Positions 1-6,261 of a stretch of DNA of 36,487 nucleotides are shown here, in pieces (positions within the stretch are counted from its first letter, which is position 1; every line of letters begins with the position of its first letter). This stretch comes from a virus: IMG/VR virus record IMGVR_UViG_3300044816_000209, positions 1 to 36,487 of that record; one strand, 5' to 3'. The notes beneath the pieces were generated by a model, which was given only the letters and a program-made list of their open reading frames with translations, made no database searches and was not told where the DNA came from. The translations under genes and the position numbers were made by a program.

Positions 1-35
1 CCGCGAGACCTTAATCGCCGAACCCGTCAGTGGAG

Positions 36-54
36 CCAACGGCGATGCCGTTGG
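36..54. other. Short perfect hairpin near window start
   Basis: CCAACGGC (36-43) and GCCGTTGG (47-54) form a perfect 8-bp stem with a 3-base loop. It lies just beyond the 3' end of the minus-strand gene ending at 69. On the plus strand a T-rich stretch (GGTTTGTATT) follows, but there is no clean T-run on the minus strand, so a terminator role is only possible. Confidence 0.4.
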
Positions 55-68
55 AGGTTGGTTTGTAT

Positions 69-401
69 TCATAGCTTTTTTCCGGCATCGCCGTGACTCA
101 CTTCGTCGCTAGGCGAACAAGCGCGGCTCTTCGTCCGGGAGCACACCTCCCCACCGCCACCGCCCGCTTCGAGGAGCGCGCGTATCTCTGGCTTCCATTC
201 CAGCGTGTCGGCGGCCGGATCAGTGCAGTTGTCCACGAGCACCTGGTAGCCGAACACCACGCGGAATAAGCAGGGAGCGTTATTGATCCACTCTCTGAGT
301 TGCTCGTCGGTCTTCTCGGGATACTTGATTTCGTCCTCAAGCTCATTGGCGAACTTCATCACGGCTTTCCATTCTTCCTCTGACGCCTTTGCCATTTTCA
401 T
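69..401 (-). CDS. Hypothetical early protein, 110 aa
   Basis: I do not recognise this protein. The first about 75 residues are acidic and helix-prone (EEEWKAVMKF, EKTDEQLREW) and look like a small folded domain. The tail after a GGGGG run is basic and of low complexity and may be poorly conserved. The start is supported by one of the clearest ribosome-binding sites in the window (AAAGGA, about 7 bases before ATG). It is the most promoter-distal of the small early minus-strand genes in the window. No function can be assigned. Confidence 0.6.
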   Translation of the reverse strand: MKMAKASEEEWKAVMKFANELEDEIKYPEKTDEQLREWINNAPCLFRVVFGYQVLVDNCTDPAADTLEWKPEIRALLEAGGGGGEVCSRTKSRACSPSDEVSHGDAGKKL

Positions 402-482
402 ATTTGGTCCTTTCGTTGATCGGTTGAATCTCCGCCCACTCCGCTCCGCACCGCCGGTTTCTCTGCGTCCGGCGCTCGGCTC

Positions 483-692
483 TTATCCGGTTCGCCGAGC
501 CAGTCGTCGCAGCGAACCTGCGGTTCGCGCTGCTCCGACTCTCGGGTGCGGCCAGCGTTTTGCGCGAGCGGCGGACAGGCTATCCGCCCGGCGTTTGCGC
601 TCTGCCTTGCTGATCGTCTTCGGCGTGCCTTTGCCGCCAGCGTTCATCAGCTCGCCGAGATTCAGCTTTTTTCCGCAGTGAGGGCATTTCAT
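483..692 (-). CDS. Small zinc-ribbon-like protein, 69 aa
   Basis: The protein starts MKCPHCGKK, a single CxxC knuckle (C3, C6), followed by a very basic region rich in Lys and Arg (residues 25-69). This suggests a small nucleic-acid-binding protein, but only half of a four-cysteine zinc site is visible, so zinc binding would need dimerisation or may be absent. I chose the ATG at 692 because it overlaps the stop of the upstream gene by 4 bases (ATGA, 692-689), a sign of translational coupling. A start 18 bases upstream would add the unconvincing leader MEGGGG. Function unknown. Confidence 0.55.
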   Translation of the reverse strand: MKCPHCGKKLNLGELMNAGGKGTPKTISKAERKRRADSLSAARAKRWPHPRVGAARTAGSLRRLARRTG

Positions 693-934
693 GCCGCCGC
701 CGCCCTCCATTCGTGAGATCCGCGCCAGTAGTCGCCACCCTCCGACCTGTAGAGCGCCCCATCTTCCGACAGCGCGAGACAGCCAGGGCGATGGCTCGCC
801 GTGTCGGATAGGTCAGACATCCATCCGCAGGCTTTGCCGTTCCAGAATGAGACGAAGCCGCCTTTGCCTAGGAAGCCATGACGTTTGCGCCACGCGCGAG
901 CGAGGCGTTGAAGCTGTTCAAGAGTTTTGTTCAT
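689..934 (-). CDS. Hypothetical protein, 81 aa
   Basis: Unrecognised small protein. A basic helical N-terminus (about residues 1-22, LEQLQRLARAWRKR) is followed by a Gly/Trp/Ser-rich part with several Trp and Tyr residues (FVSFWNGKACGW, YRSEGGDYWRG) that resembles a small beta domain. It overlaps the next gene by ATGA. Its start codon lies only a few bases beyond a promoter-like sequence (940-968), so its mRNA may be leaderless. Confidence 0.55.
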   Translation of the reverse strand: MNKTLEQLQRLARAWRKRHGFLGKGGFVSFWNGKACGWMSDLSDTASHRPGCLALSEDGALYRSEGGDYWRGSHEWRAAAA

Positions 935-939
935 GCCTC

Positions 940-968
940 ACTGTATCAGTAAATCGTTTTGCTGTCAA
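940..968 (-). promoter_or_regulatory. Candidate sigma70-type promoter, near-leaderless
   Basis: On the minus strand TTGACA (968-963) is separated by exactly 17 bases from TACAGT (945-940), 4 of 6 matches to the -10 consensus. The expected start of transcription falls at about 933-934, on the ATG of the gene starting at 934, so the transcript would be leaderless. This is the best canonical promoter match I found on the minus strand. Confidence 0.5.
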
Positions 969-1006
969 GCGATGAAAGCGCAGACTCCGCCCACTCCCCG
1001 CCGGGT

Positions 1007-1285
1007 TCATGGCTTGCTCGAAGGGGACGCGCCCGGACCGCTTGTCGCTGAGCTTTGTTCGTTCGGCACCGGCGTCCACACGCCATGCTCGATCCGAACG
1101 GTCTTCGTCTTGCCCGGCCCCCACACTGCGCTGCGTCCCATTCCGCGCATCGTGCCGGAGAGCACTTCACAGTCGGCCCACGTTTCATTTACGCGCGTCA
1201 CCTTCACGGTTGCGCGCCCGAATCGGTAGTGGTTGAGCATGTATTTGCAGTCCACCAATGGTGTTGATGTCTCTAGTGTTTTCAT
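1007..1285 (-). CDS. Hypothetical early protein, 92 aa
   Basis: Unrecognised. The central part (about residues 15-70) alternates hydrophobic and charged residues (RATVKVTRVNETWADCEVLSG) and reads as a small beta-rich domain; the end is Ser/Pro-rich. It begins ATG AAA ACA, with only a weak purine stretch upstream. A 48-codon frame starting at 1331 overlaps its beginning in another phase and was judged the weaker candidate. It sits among small early genes whose products often modify host functions, but nothing here shows which. Confidence 0.5.
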   Translation of the reverse strand: MKTLETSTPLVDCKYMLNHYRFGRATVKVTRVNETWADCEVLSGTMRGMGRSAVWGPGKTKTVRIEHGVWTPVPNEQSSATSGPGASPSSKP

Positions 1286-1449
1286 AGGTTTTCTCCGCCC
1301 GCCTCGTGAGTGAGATTTGCGTTTCGGTCATAAGCCTAGCCTCCGTTGCTCAAGCCGACGATGGGCGGCGTCACTTCGTCCGGCGCCGGTGGAGGATTGA
1401 GCGGGCCGGCCCACAGATACCCTTTGCTTTTTATCCGCTTCCATCGTGC

Positions 1450-1713
1450 TCACGCCCCACCCCTTTCCATACGCAGCCCTGGCGACACATCCAGCCGGCG
1501 AGCCATCACGCGCACCGATAGAGCAGCGGTGGTTTTTTCCCAAAGACTCACCTGCAAGACACACGCCGAAATCTGCACTGGCTTGCCCTCATTGCGCGCG
1601 TCAAAGTCGAGCTGCGCAACCGCTGCCGCCTCGGGAACGCCCTCAGCCTCCACGTCCTTCGTGAAAGTCGCGTGTGTCTCTTCATCGAAGCCGATCACTT
1701 CCCAGGTCTTCAT
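1450..1713 (-). CDS. Hypothetical early protein, 87 aa
   Basis: Unrecognised. The N-terminal about 55 residues (MKTWEVIGFDEETHATF, then an Ala-rich helix and KPVQISACVLQ) have the pattern of a small alpha/beta domain resembling the short 'strand-helix-strand' proteins common in early phage regions. The start overlaps the upstream stop as ATGA (1713-1710). After the TGA at 1450-1452 the same frame stays open to a TAG at 1336-1338 and encodes protein-like sequence (KGYLWAGPLNPPPAPDEV), with no ATG start, which suggests either a stop read-through or a point mutation. Confidence 0.5.
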   Translation of the reverse strand: MKTWEVIGFDEETHATFTKDVEAEGVPEAAAVAQLDFDARNEGKPVQISACVLQVSLWEKTTAALSVRVMARRLDVSPGLRMERGGA

Positions 1714-2165
1714 CGCGCCGCTCCTTGTTGCAGCACGATCGGCGCGCCGATGCCGGGATCGAACGTGCGGGCTTTTTCGAGCAGAATCATCAGCGCCTCC
1801 GCCGCGCTCAGATCCGCGCGCGCGCGATCCGTCGCCAGCGCCACCCCCTCAAAGGTCCGCTCCACCACGATCCGCAAAGTCTGATTCTCCACCACCGCGA
1901 CGCCCATGCTCATCAACGGCACGATTGTTCCATCCGGCTGCGTCTCCGTCATTGGCGGATAATGCGCCTCGCTTTCCGGCATCCGCGTTTCATCCGCGTT
2001 AGTCCGCGGCTCGCTTTGATGGTTGATCACCGCCAGCGCCGCCTCAGCCATCGCGATATATTTCACATACAAATGCCCGCGCGCCGCGCGCACATTCTCC
2101 CACGAGTAGGATTGCGGATTAGCCCGCCACATCCACGCCGCCACCTTATCGAGGTCCGCGCTCAT
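1710..2165 (-). CDS. Hypothetical protein with repeat-encoded segment, 151 aa
   Basis: Unrecognised, helical N-terminus (MSADLDKVAAWMW) and a well-structured C-terminal half (about residues 75-151) with strand and helix patterns. Residues 51-62 (SEPRTNADETRM) are encoded by an in-frame half copy of the repeat found as an inverted pair at 31823-31936, so a mobile or spreading repeat appears to have entered this gene without breaking it. The ATG at 2165 was chosen because it overlaps the upstream stop as ATGA; longer starts run through the GTTGAGA repeat. Confidence 0.6.
   Translation of the reverse strand: MSADLDKVAAWMWRANPQSYSWENVRAARGHLYVKYIAMAEAALAVINHQSEPRTNADETRMPESEAHYPPMTETQPDGTIVPLMSMGVAVVENQTLRIVVERTFEGVALATDRARADLSAAEALMILLEKARTFDPGIGAPIVLQQGAAR
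1980..2012 (-). repeat. Family D repeat half, inside a coding sequence
   Basis: About 33 bases (ATCCGCGTTTCATCCGCG and onward on the plus strand) match the right arm at 31904-31936, with one or two differences. It lies in frame inside the gene at 1710-2165. Only one arm is present here. Confidence 0.8.
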
Positions 2166-2503
2166 TCGGCGGAAGGTTGAGAGTTGAGAGTTGAGAGTTG
2201 AGAGACCGGAACGACTAGGCCTTTCCGAGACCAATCGAATCCGCCGGTAAAACCTGTCGCAGGGTCGTATTCACCCCAGCTCTCACGCTGAAAAGCCTGC
2301 ACATTTTTTTCCCACCAAAAACGCACGACGCACAGGAAAATATCCAGCGACGATTGAGTGATGATGCCACCGCCCTCGGGATCTTCATCCCACGCGATCT
2401 CGCGCACCGCGTAGCCGCGGCGCTGTTCCGGCTCGAAAGGGATCACCAGCTTCGGACCCCGTACTATCTGCCCCCAAAGCACTGCGCAACGCAGCCGCTT
2501 CAT
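2162..2503 (-). CDS. Hypothetical protein with repeat-encoded C-terminus, 113 aa
   Basis: Unrecognised. Residues 1-95 look like a compact domain (LVIPFEPEQRRGYAVREIAWDE, then FLCVVRFWWEKN). The last about 13 residues (SQLSTLNSQPSAE) are the translation of a GTTGAGA-type repeat, so the tail is likely a repeat extension and not an original part of the fold. Its ATG overlaps the stop of a 25-codon leader reading frame (2500-2577), and its stop overlaps the next start (ATGA), which places it in a tightly coupled small operon. Confidence 0.55.
   Translation of the reverse strand: MKRLRCAVLWGQIVRGPKLVIPFEPEQRRGYAVREIAWDEDPEGGGIITQSSLDIFLCVVRFWWEKNVQAFQRESWGEYDPATGFTGGFDWSRKGLVVPVSQLSTLNSQPSAE
2175..2205. 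repeat. Family C repeat (GTTGAGA tandem)
   Basis: Four tandem copies of GAGAGTT-like heptamers (GTTGAGAGTTGAGAGTTGAG). The same tandem occurs at 6849, 7076, 28576/28661 (inverted pair) and 29742. Here it overlaps the end of the gene at 2162-2503. Confidence 0.8.
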
Positions 2504-2577
2504 GCGGCTCCCTTCAGCTCTGCGGAAATCTGCGCAATCTGCGGATAGCTCCTTGTTAGATTTGTGTTAGCATTCAT
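2500..2577 (-). CDS. 25-aa leader ORF made largely of repeat A
   Basis: ATG at 2577, stop TGA at 2502-2500 overlapping the ATG of the next gene (ATGA). Residues 10-21 (SYPQIAQISAEL) are encoded by a half copy of repeat family A (2517-2548). The exact 4-base overlap suggests translational coupling to the gene at 2162-2503, so this may act as a leader peptide. It may equally be an accident of the repeat being open in most frames. Confidence 0.35.
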   Translation of the reverse strand: MNANTNLTRSYPQIAQISAELKGAA

Positions 2578-2592
2578 CGTTGGTTCTTTCTT

Positions 2593-2626
2593 GCCCGCGC
2601 CGTTTCTTTGTCGGGATGGCGCGGGC
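2593..2626 (+). terminator. Intrinsic terminator-like hairpin, plus orientation
   Basis: GCCCGCGCC (2593-2601) pairs perfectly with GGCGCGGGC (2618-2626), loop 16 bases, followed by GATTTTTTG on the plus strand. In this orientation it would stop transcription moving rightward, against the direction of the local genes. It lies in a 140-bp gap that otherwise holds no gene. Confidence 0.5.
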
Positions 2627-2715
2627 GATTTTTTGTCTGAGTCTCTGCTGTCTCGCTAAAAGTTAGGTGGGAGTTTTATCCGCCGAGGCGGAGGAATGGG
2701 AAAAGCGGTGGCTGG

Positions 2716-3213
2716 TTATCGGGCGAGCCAGATTGCGCAGATTTTCGCAGAGGGTTCGGAGCCGTCTTCGGCCCCCGCTCCGTTCCTTTCATCTGCGGAA
2801 ATCTGCGTCATCTGCGGATCAACTTTGAAAGTCTTCAGCGCGCCGATCGCCGTGCCGTTGCGCGAAGGCTGCGTCGGCTCGAAACGTCCGCGCCGATCCT
2901 GCGCCGCCTCGATGTCCGCGATCAGAATGTAAGCCGCCTTCTTGCGGCCGGGATCTTTGCGAATCGGGATGCGCAGCCGTTGGCACTCCGGGCGCACATA
3001 GCGCACCGCCTTGCAGCCCAGAATCGGCGCTGCTTCCTCGAGTGTTATGCGCCCGACCCGCTCTTTCACTTCTTGTTTCCTGACCTTGGCGATTTCTTCA
3101 GGAGCCAGATGCGGCGCGCAACCCTCTTTGATTTCCGCCCGAATGCCCGCGATCATCCAAGCCACGAATTCGGCGCGGGTAAACGTAAAGAGCGGCTCGG
3201 CGGGGGAAGACAT
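2716..3213 (-). CDS. Hypothetical DNA-binding-like protein, 165 aa
   Basis: Residues 1-130 include charged helices (EFVAWMIAGIRAEIKEG; EEIAKVRKQEVKERVG) and then ITLEEAAPILGCKAVRYVRPECQR, which has the spacing of a MerR/excisionase-type helix-turn-helix (about residues 56-80), followed by a possible wing and QDRRGRF. It may therefore be an excisionase-like or small regulatory protein; this is inference from the helix pattern only. The last about 35 residues are encoded by repeat A (2731-2822) and are probably a late addition. It starts just downstream of the 58-aa first gene of the early operon. Confidence 0.6.
   Translation of the reverse strand: MSSPAEPLFTFTRAEFVAWMIAGIRAEIKEGCAPHLAPEEIAKVRKQEVKERVGRITLEEAAPILGCKAVRYVRPECQRLRIPIRKDPGRKKAAYILIADIEAAQDRRGRFEPTQPSRNGTAIGALKTFKVDPQMTQISADERNGAGAEDGSEPSAKICAIWLAR
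2731..2822. repeat. Family A repeat, copy 1 (type i)
   Basis: Left arm GATTGCGCAGATTTTCGCAG, right arm ATCTGCGGAAATCTGCGTCA and onward, as an imperfect inverted pair around a GGTTCGGAGC...CTCCGTT centre. It encodes the C-terminus of the gene at 2716-3213. Confidence 0.85.
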
Positions 3214-3216
3214 CGC

Positions 3217-3393
3217 TCAGGCGGCTTTCTGCTTCGGCGCGCTGCGCACCTTGTTCAGTTCGCGGTTGATCTTCTTCAGCCACACTTCCGCGGCGGCTTT
3301 GCGCTCCGGATTGCTGCTCATCATCATCGCCTCCGCGGTATGCACCAGCAGCGTGCCCGTGGATTCGAGTTGGGTCCGTGTGTTCTTTGGCAT
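3217..3393 (-). CDS. First gene of the early operon, 58 aa
   Basis: ATG at 3393, TGA at 3217-3219. The product (MPKNTRTQLESTGTLLVHTA..., ending KVRSAPKQKAA) is basic and helical, with a likely amphipathic helix over residues 25-48 (NPERKAAAEVWLKKINREL). It is the first minus-strand gene after the divergent control region, the position where cro-like or other immediate early regulators often lie in temperate phages. No helix-turn-helix can be made out, so no function is assigned. No Shine-Dalgarno site is visible. Confidence 0.5.
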   Translation of the reverse strand: MPKNTRTQLESTGTLLVHTAEAMMMSSNPERKAAAEVWLKKINRELNKVRSAPKQKAA

Positions 3394-3489
3394 ATTTTAT
3401 GTTTTATCAAACTGGACGGAACGTGCAAGACAAAAATGATATTTCTTTCATATTGACGAAATGTTAAAGACCTGAGAACCCTCCTAGCC
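3394..3489. promoter_or_regulatory. Divergent control region between repressor and early genes
   Basis: This AT-rich 96-bp gap separates the minus-strand early genes from the plus-strand repressor, so it must hold both promoters and probably the repressor operators. Visible: TTGTCT and TGATAA with an 18-base spacer on the minus strand (weak match), TAAAAT directly before the ATG at 3393, and imperfect symmetry ATTTC (3441-3445) / GAAAT (3458-3462). No strong operator palindrome could be defined by eye. Confidence 0.5.
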
Positions 3490-4320
3490 ATGAGCGCATT
3501 CGGCACTTTTCTCGAAAACGAACTCGAACGTCAGAAAAAATCCGGTGGCGAGTTGGCCGCCGCCATGGGCATTGATGGCTCTTTGCTCAGCGGTTTCATC
3601 AACAACCGGCGCCGAAGCTGCAACGTCGAGACGCTCATGAAGATGGTCCGCGGGATCAGCCCGGATGAGAACGTCCAGGCCGCGCTTCTCGAAGCCTATT
3701 TCCGGGACCAATGCCTCGAGAAATACAAGCCATGGATCAAAGTCGATCCCGAGTCGCCCTACGCTGCCACCGTCATCCAAGAGACGCCCAGGAGCAGCAA
3801 CGGCGACGGCGCGGCCGGCGATCCCATTGGCCAGCTCGCCGCCACTCTGCGCGCGCTGCGCCTGCCCAATCCCGTCGTGCGCAGCTTCGCCGACATCGCC
3901 CAGTACCTTCCCGGCAAACACAAGTTCCGCGTCGTCCTCGAAGATCTCGGCAAATTCGCCCGCGAAGAACTCCAGCGCGCGCCCGGCATTCTCCCGCCGC
4001 TCGAAGCCTTCCTCATCACCGACGGCCGGGGTCGTCTGATTTATTGCGAACCGGCCTTCACCGAGATCTGCGGCTACCGGATGGAGGACCTGCGCGGGCG
4101 GCCGCTCAGCCTGCTCCAGGGCGAAGCCACCGAGCCCGCCGTGCGCGACGCTCTGCGCGCTTCCGTCCTCGCCCACCGGCCCTTCACCGGCATCATCACC
4201 AATTACCGCCGCGACGGTTCACCCTACCGCGTCCATCTCGAAACCCACCCCGTTTCCGATCCCGATGGCCAGTTCCTCCACTTCGAAGGCCGCGTCCGGC
4301 TGGAACGCGAATTGAAATAA
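3490..4320 (+). CDS. HTH-PAS (LOV-like) repressor candidate, 276 aa
   Basis: Residues about 5-55 form an XRE-type helix-turn-helix (KSGGELAAAMGIDGSLLSGF, then INNRRRSCNVETLMKM). Residues 60-165 are a helical linker. Residues about 168-275 are a PAS domain of the LOV subtype: FLITDGRGRLIYCEPAFTEI, GYRMEDLRG, GRPLSLLQG (203-211), NYRRDGSPY (238-246), FEGRVRLERE. In light-sensing LOV domains the loop is GRNCRFLQG; here Leu206 stands where the flavin-binding Cys would be. The second flavin-contacting Asn and the final Gln are also replaced (Val248, about Val269). The gene is divergent from the early operon and next to the integrase, the position of a lysogeny repressor. It may therefore sense a non-light ligand or simply dimerise. 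The usual LexA/CI peptidase domain is absent. Confidence 0.75.
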   Translation: MSAFGTFLENELERQKKSGGELAAAMGIDGSLLSGFINNRRRSCNVETLMKMVRGISPDENVQAALLEAYFRDQCLEKYKPWIKVDPESPYAATVIQETPRSSNGDGAAGDPIGQLAATLRALRLPNPVVRSFADIAQYLPGKHKFRVVLEDLGKFAREELQRAPGILPPLEAFLITDGRGRLIYCEPAFTEICGYRMEDLRGRPLSLLQGEATEPAVRDALRASVLAHRPFTGIITNYRRDGSPYRVHLETHPVSDPDGQFLHFEGRVRLERELK

Positions 4321-4416
4321 TGTCAACTTTCGGCTCGACGCCCCGCATCTCGAAAGAGCAGACTCTGCGGCGAGGATTTGCACTCACGTCCAGCCGCCCG
4401 CATCCGCACCACCACC

Positions 4417-4677
4417 ATGAAGAACTTCTTTTTCACCATCGTGGCGATACTGCTCCTCGCGTTCATTGTTGGAATAACTCTTCCTATCTGGCAGGTCGGG
4501 CATCTCAAAAACGAAGTGATCAGAAATGCCGGGAACGCAACCTCGGCGGCGCAGGTGACGAAATATGAAGCCGACGCCTTTAAACGAAAATTCCTCGATT
4601 GTGACCGCGATCAAAAGGCGCTGGAAAGTGCGGCGGAATTAATGGATTCATTTTCTGGCGATCGATTCATGGCATGA
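4417..4677 (+). CDS. Small single-pass membrane protein, 86 aa
   Basis: The N-terminus MKNFFFTIVAILLLAFIVGI is a clear transmembrane segment (about residues 3-22), followed by a soluble helical part of about 60 residues that would face the periplasm or cytoplasm. The ATG at 4417 places the hydrophobic segment at the start; an upstream in-frame ATG at 4378 would add a basic, unlikely leader. Its stop overlaps the integrase ATG (ATGA at 4674-4677), so both are likely co-expressed in lysogeny. Lysogenic membrane proteins often act in superinfection exclusion, but that is only a positional guess. Confidence 0.6.
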   Translation: MKNFFFTIVAILLLAFIVGITLPIWQVGHLKNEVIRNAGNATSAAQVTKYEADAFKRKFLDCDRDQKALESAAELMDSFSGDRFMA

Positions 4678-6044
4678 GTTCACTGTCCACAAGTGGAGGT
4701 TTGAATTCTCGCGATTTTATGGCCAATCGTAAGATGAGCGAGCGCGGGAAACCCGTCTATCGCACCCCGCGCGGCGGCAACCGGATTCCCGTCTATCGCT
4801 ACGCCGACGGGCGGCACTGCGTCGCCTGGCGGGCCGTCGCGCGCGGCAAGCTCAAGCGCGAAACTTTTCCTACGTTCGAAGCCGCCAAAGCGCGCGCCAA
4901 CGAAATCGATCTCGCGATCAGCAACGGACGCGCTGAAGTCCTCGAACTCACCAACGCCGGCCGCGACAGCTACCTCCTCGCCGTCCGCGCCCTCGAGCCC
5001 TTCGGCGTTCCGCTGCATTCCGCGATCGAGGAATACGTCGCCGCCCGGCTCATCATCCCAGGCCATTCCCTCATCGAAGCCGCCAACGCCTTGCATCGCG
5101 GCAAAGTCACTTCGACAATCGCCCCGCCGACGGCGCAGGTCCTCGAAGAAATGCTCGCCCAGCTTAAGGACGGCCGGCCTTCGCCCAAGTACGAGCGCGA
5201 GCTGCGCTCCGATCTCACGCGCTTCGCCGACGCCTTTCCCGTGCTCACCGCCGCCGACGAAAAGGGCCTGCGCGAATACCTGCGCGAACTGCGCAATCGC
5301 CGCGGCGAACCCATCGGCCTGCGGCGGCGGGACAACGTCCGCGATGCCATCGTCTGCCTCTCGCGCTTCGCCCGCACGCGCAACTATTTGCCCGAGGACA
5401 AAATCAGCCCCGCGGAAAAAATAAAGCGCCTCTCCGATGGCGGCGAAATCGCCACCTTTTCTCCCGCCGAACTCGGCGTCTTCCTCGCGCACCTCTCGCG
5501 CGAATGGCTGCCATGGTTCGTCATCGGCGCCTTCGCCGGGCTGCGCACGAGCGAGATTTTCCGGCTCGAATGGGCGGACATCAAATGGCAACAGGACGTC
5601 ATCACCGTCCGGCGCGCCGTCGCCAAAAAAGTGCGCGTCGCGCGCATGGTCCCGCTCCTCCCCGCGCTCGCCGCCTGGCTCAAGCCATGGCGCCATGCGC
5701 GCGGCCCGCTCTACCTCAAACCCGACAAAGAGGGCGGGAAAATCATCTCTTGGCGCGCGCTCGAAAGCCGGCACGGCCGCGAAATCGCGCGCCTCAAAAC
5801 CGCCACCGGTCTGCCTTGGGAAACCAACGCCCTGCGGCACAGCTTCGGCAGCCACCGCCTCGCCATCGTCAAAAGCGTTTCGCAGGTCGCGCTCGAAATG
5901 GGCAACAGCCCCGCCATGGTCCGCGAGAATTACCACGACCCGAAAAGCGACGCCGAAGCAGCCGCCTACTTCGCGCTCATCCCGCCCGAAGAAATCAACA
6001 ACGTCGTGGAAATGACGCTCCCGCTCCGCTTCACCCAAGCCTGA
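4674..6044 (+). CDS. int: Tyrosine recombinase (phage integrase), 456 aa
   Basis: N-terminal DNA-binding region (about 25-90), core-binding domain (about 165-250), catalytic domain (260-435). Catalytic residues visible: Arg291 (AGLRTSE), Lys318/319 (AVAKKVRVARMVPL), Arg388 in TNALRHSF, and nucleophile Tyr420 in MVRENYHD. The usual first His of HxxR is Asn385, and the His/Trp of the LGH motif is Asn411 (MGNSP), a pattern I recall from integrases of Verrucomicrobiota and relatives, so the enzyme is probably active. It overlaps the membrane-protein gene by ATGA; Met16 at 4719 is an alternative start. Directly downstream lie the arm-like repeats and hairpin proposed as attP. It should catalyse insertion and, with an excisionase, excision of the phage. 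Confidence 0.92.
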   Translation: MSSLSTSGGLNSRDFMANRKMSERGKPVYRTPRGGNRIPVYRYADGRHCVAWRAVARGKLKRETFPTFEAAKARANEIDLAISNGRAEVLELTNAGRDSYLLAVRALEPFGVPLHSAIEEYVAARLIIPGHSLIEAANALHRGKVTSTIAPPTAQVLEEMLAQLKDGRPSPKYERELRSDLTRFADAFPVLTAADEKGLREYLRELRNRRGEPIGLRRRDNVRDAIVCLSRFARTRNYLPEDKISPAEKIKRLSDGGEIATFSPAELGVFLAHLSREWLPWFVIGAFAGLRTSEIFRLEWADIKWQQDVITVRRAVAKKVRVARMVPLLPALAAWLKPWRHARGPLYLKPDKEGGKIISWRALESRHGREIARLKTATGLPWETNALRHSFGSHRLAIVKSVSQVALEMGNSPAMVRENYHDPKSDAEAAAYFALIPPEEINNVVEMTLPLRFTQA

Positions 6045-6061
6045 GCCGGAAAGCCTCCGCG

Positions 6062-6256
6062 ATCTTTCACGAATCTTTCACGCCCTGTTCCCCATGGAAC
6101 GCTCAACAGAGTGCCGGCGGCGGGACTCGAACCCGCCGCCGGCATTCGGTCTAAATGCTTTCGACGGGCTGTTTCAGTGTAGAAACGGAATCGGAGAGTC
6201 TTACCGTCTTTGCAGATTACCGTTTCAAACCGTCGATCAGCTCCGAATCTTTCACG
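6062..6256. other. attP: Putative attP with integrase arm-type sites
   Basis: Three direct copies of ATCTTTCACG lie at 6062-6071, 6073-6082 (11-bp period, one helical turn) and 6247-6256, on both sides of a GC-rich hairpin (6112-6144). This is the layout of arm-type sites flanking a core-type site. The integrase gene ends only 18 bp upstream. The right half also has three ACCGTYT-like repeats (around 6204-6234). No gene is visible in this 217-bp gap. Confidence 0.65.
6112..6144 (-). other. tRNA acceptor/T-arm-like minihelix (attP core candidate)
   Basis: Perfect 13-bp stem (TGCCGGCGGCGGG / CCCGCCGCCGGCA) with a 7-base loop. Read on the minus strand the loop is TTCGAGT, the signature of a tRNA T-loop, and stem plus loop have exactly the size of a 7-bp acceptor stacked on a 5-bp T-stem with an unpaired A as discriminator. 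No D-arm or 5' acceptor half is found at the right distance, so it is not a tRNA gene. It fits an attachment core copied from the 3' end of a host tRNA. Confidence 0.6.
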
Positions 6257-6261
6257 AGTTG

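Noticed and set aside
1185-1331. 48-codon minus-strand frame starting ATGACCGAAACG
   Set aside because: It overlaps the better candidate at 1007-1285 by about 100 bases and loses protein-like character in the overlap.
4680-6038. 452-codon minus-strand open frame opposite the integrase
   Set aside because: The plus-strand frame holds the full set of integrase motifs; the opposite frame has none.
6100-6200. Intact tRNA gene suggested by the TTCGAGT loop and a GCATT/AATGC stem nearby
   Set aside because: The acceptor 5' half and D-arm are missing at the correct distance, and U33 is absent from the would-be anticodon loop. Only the minihelix is supported.
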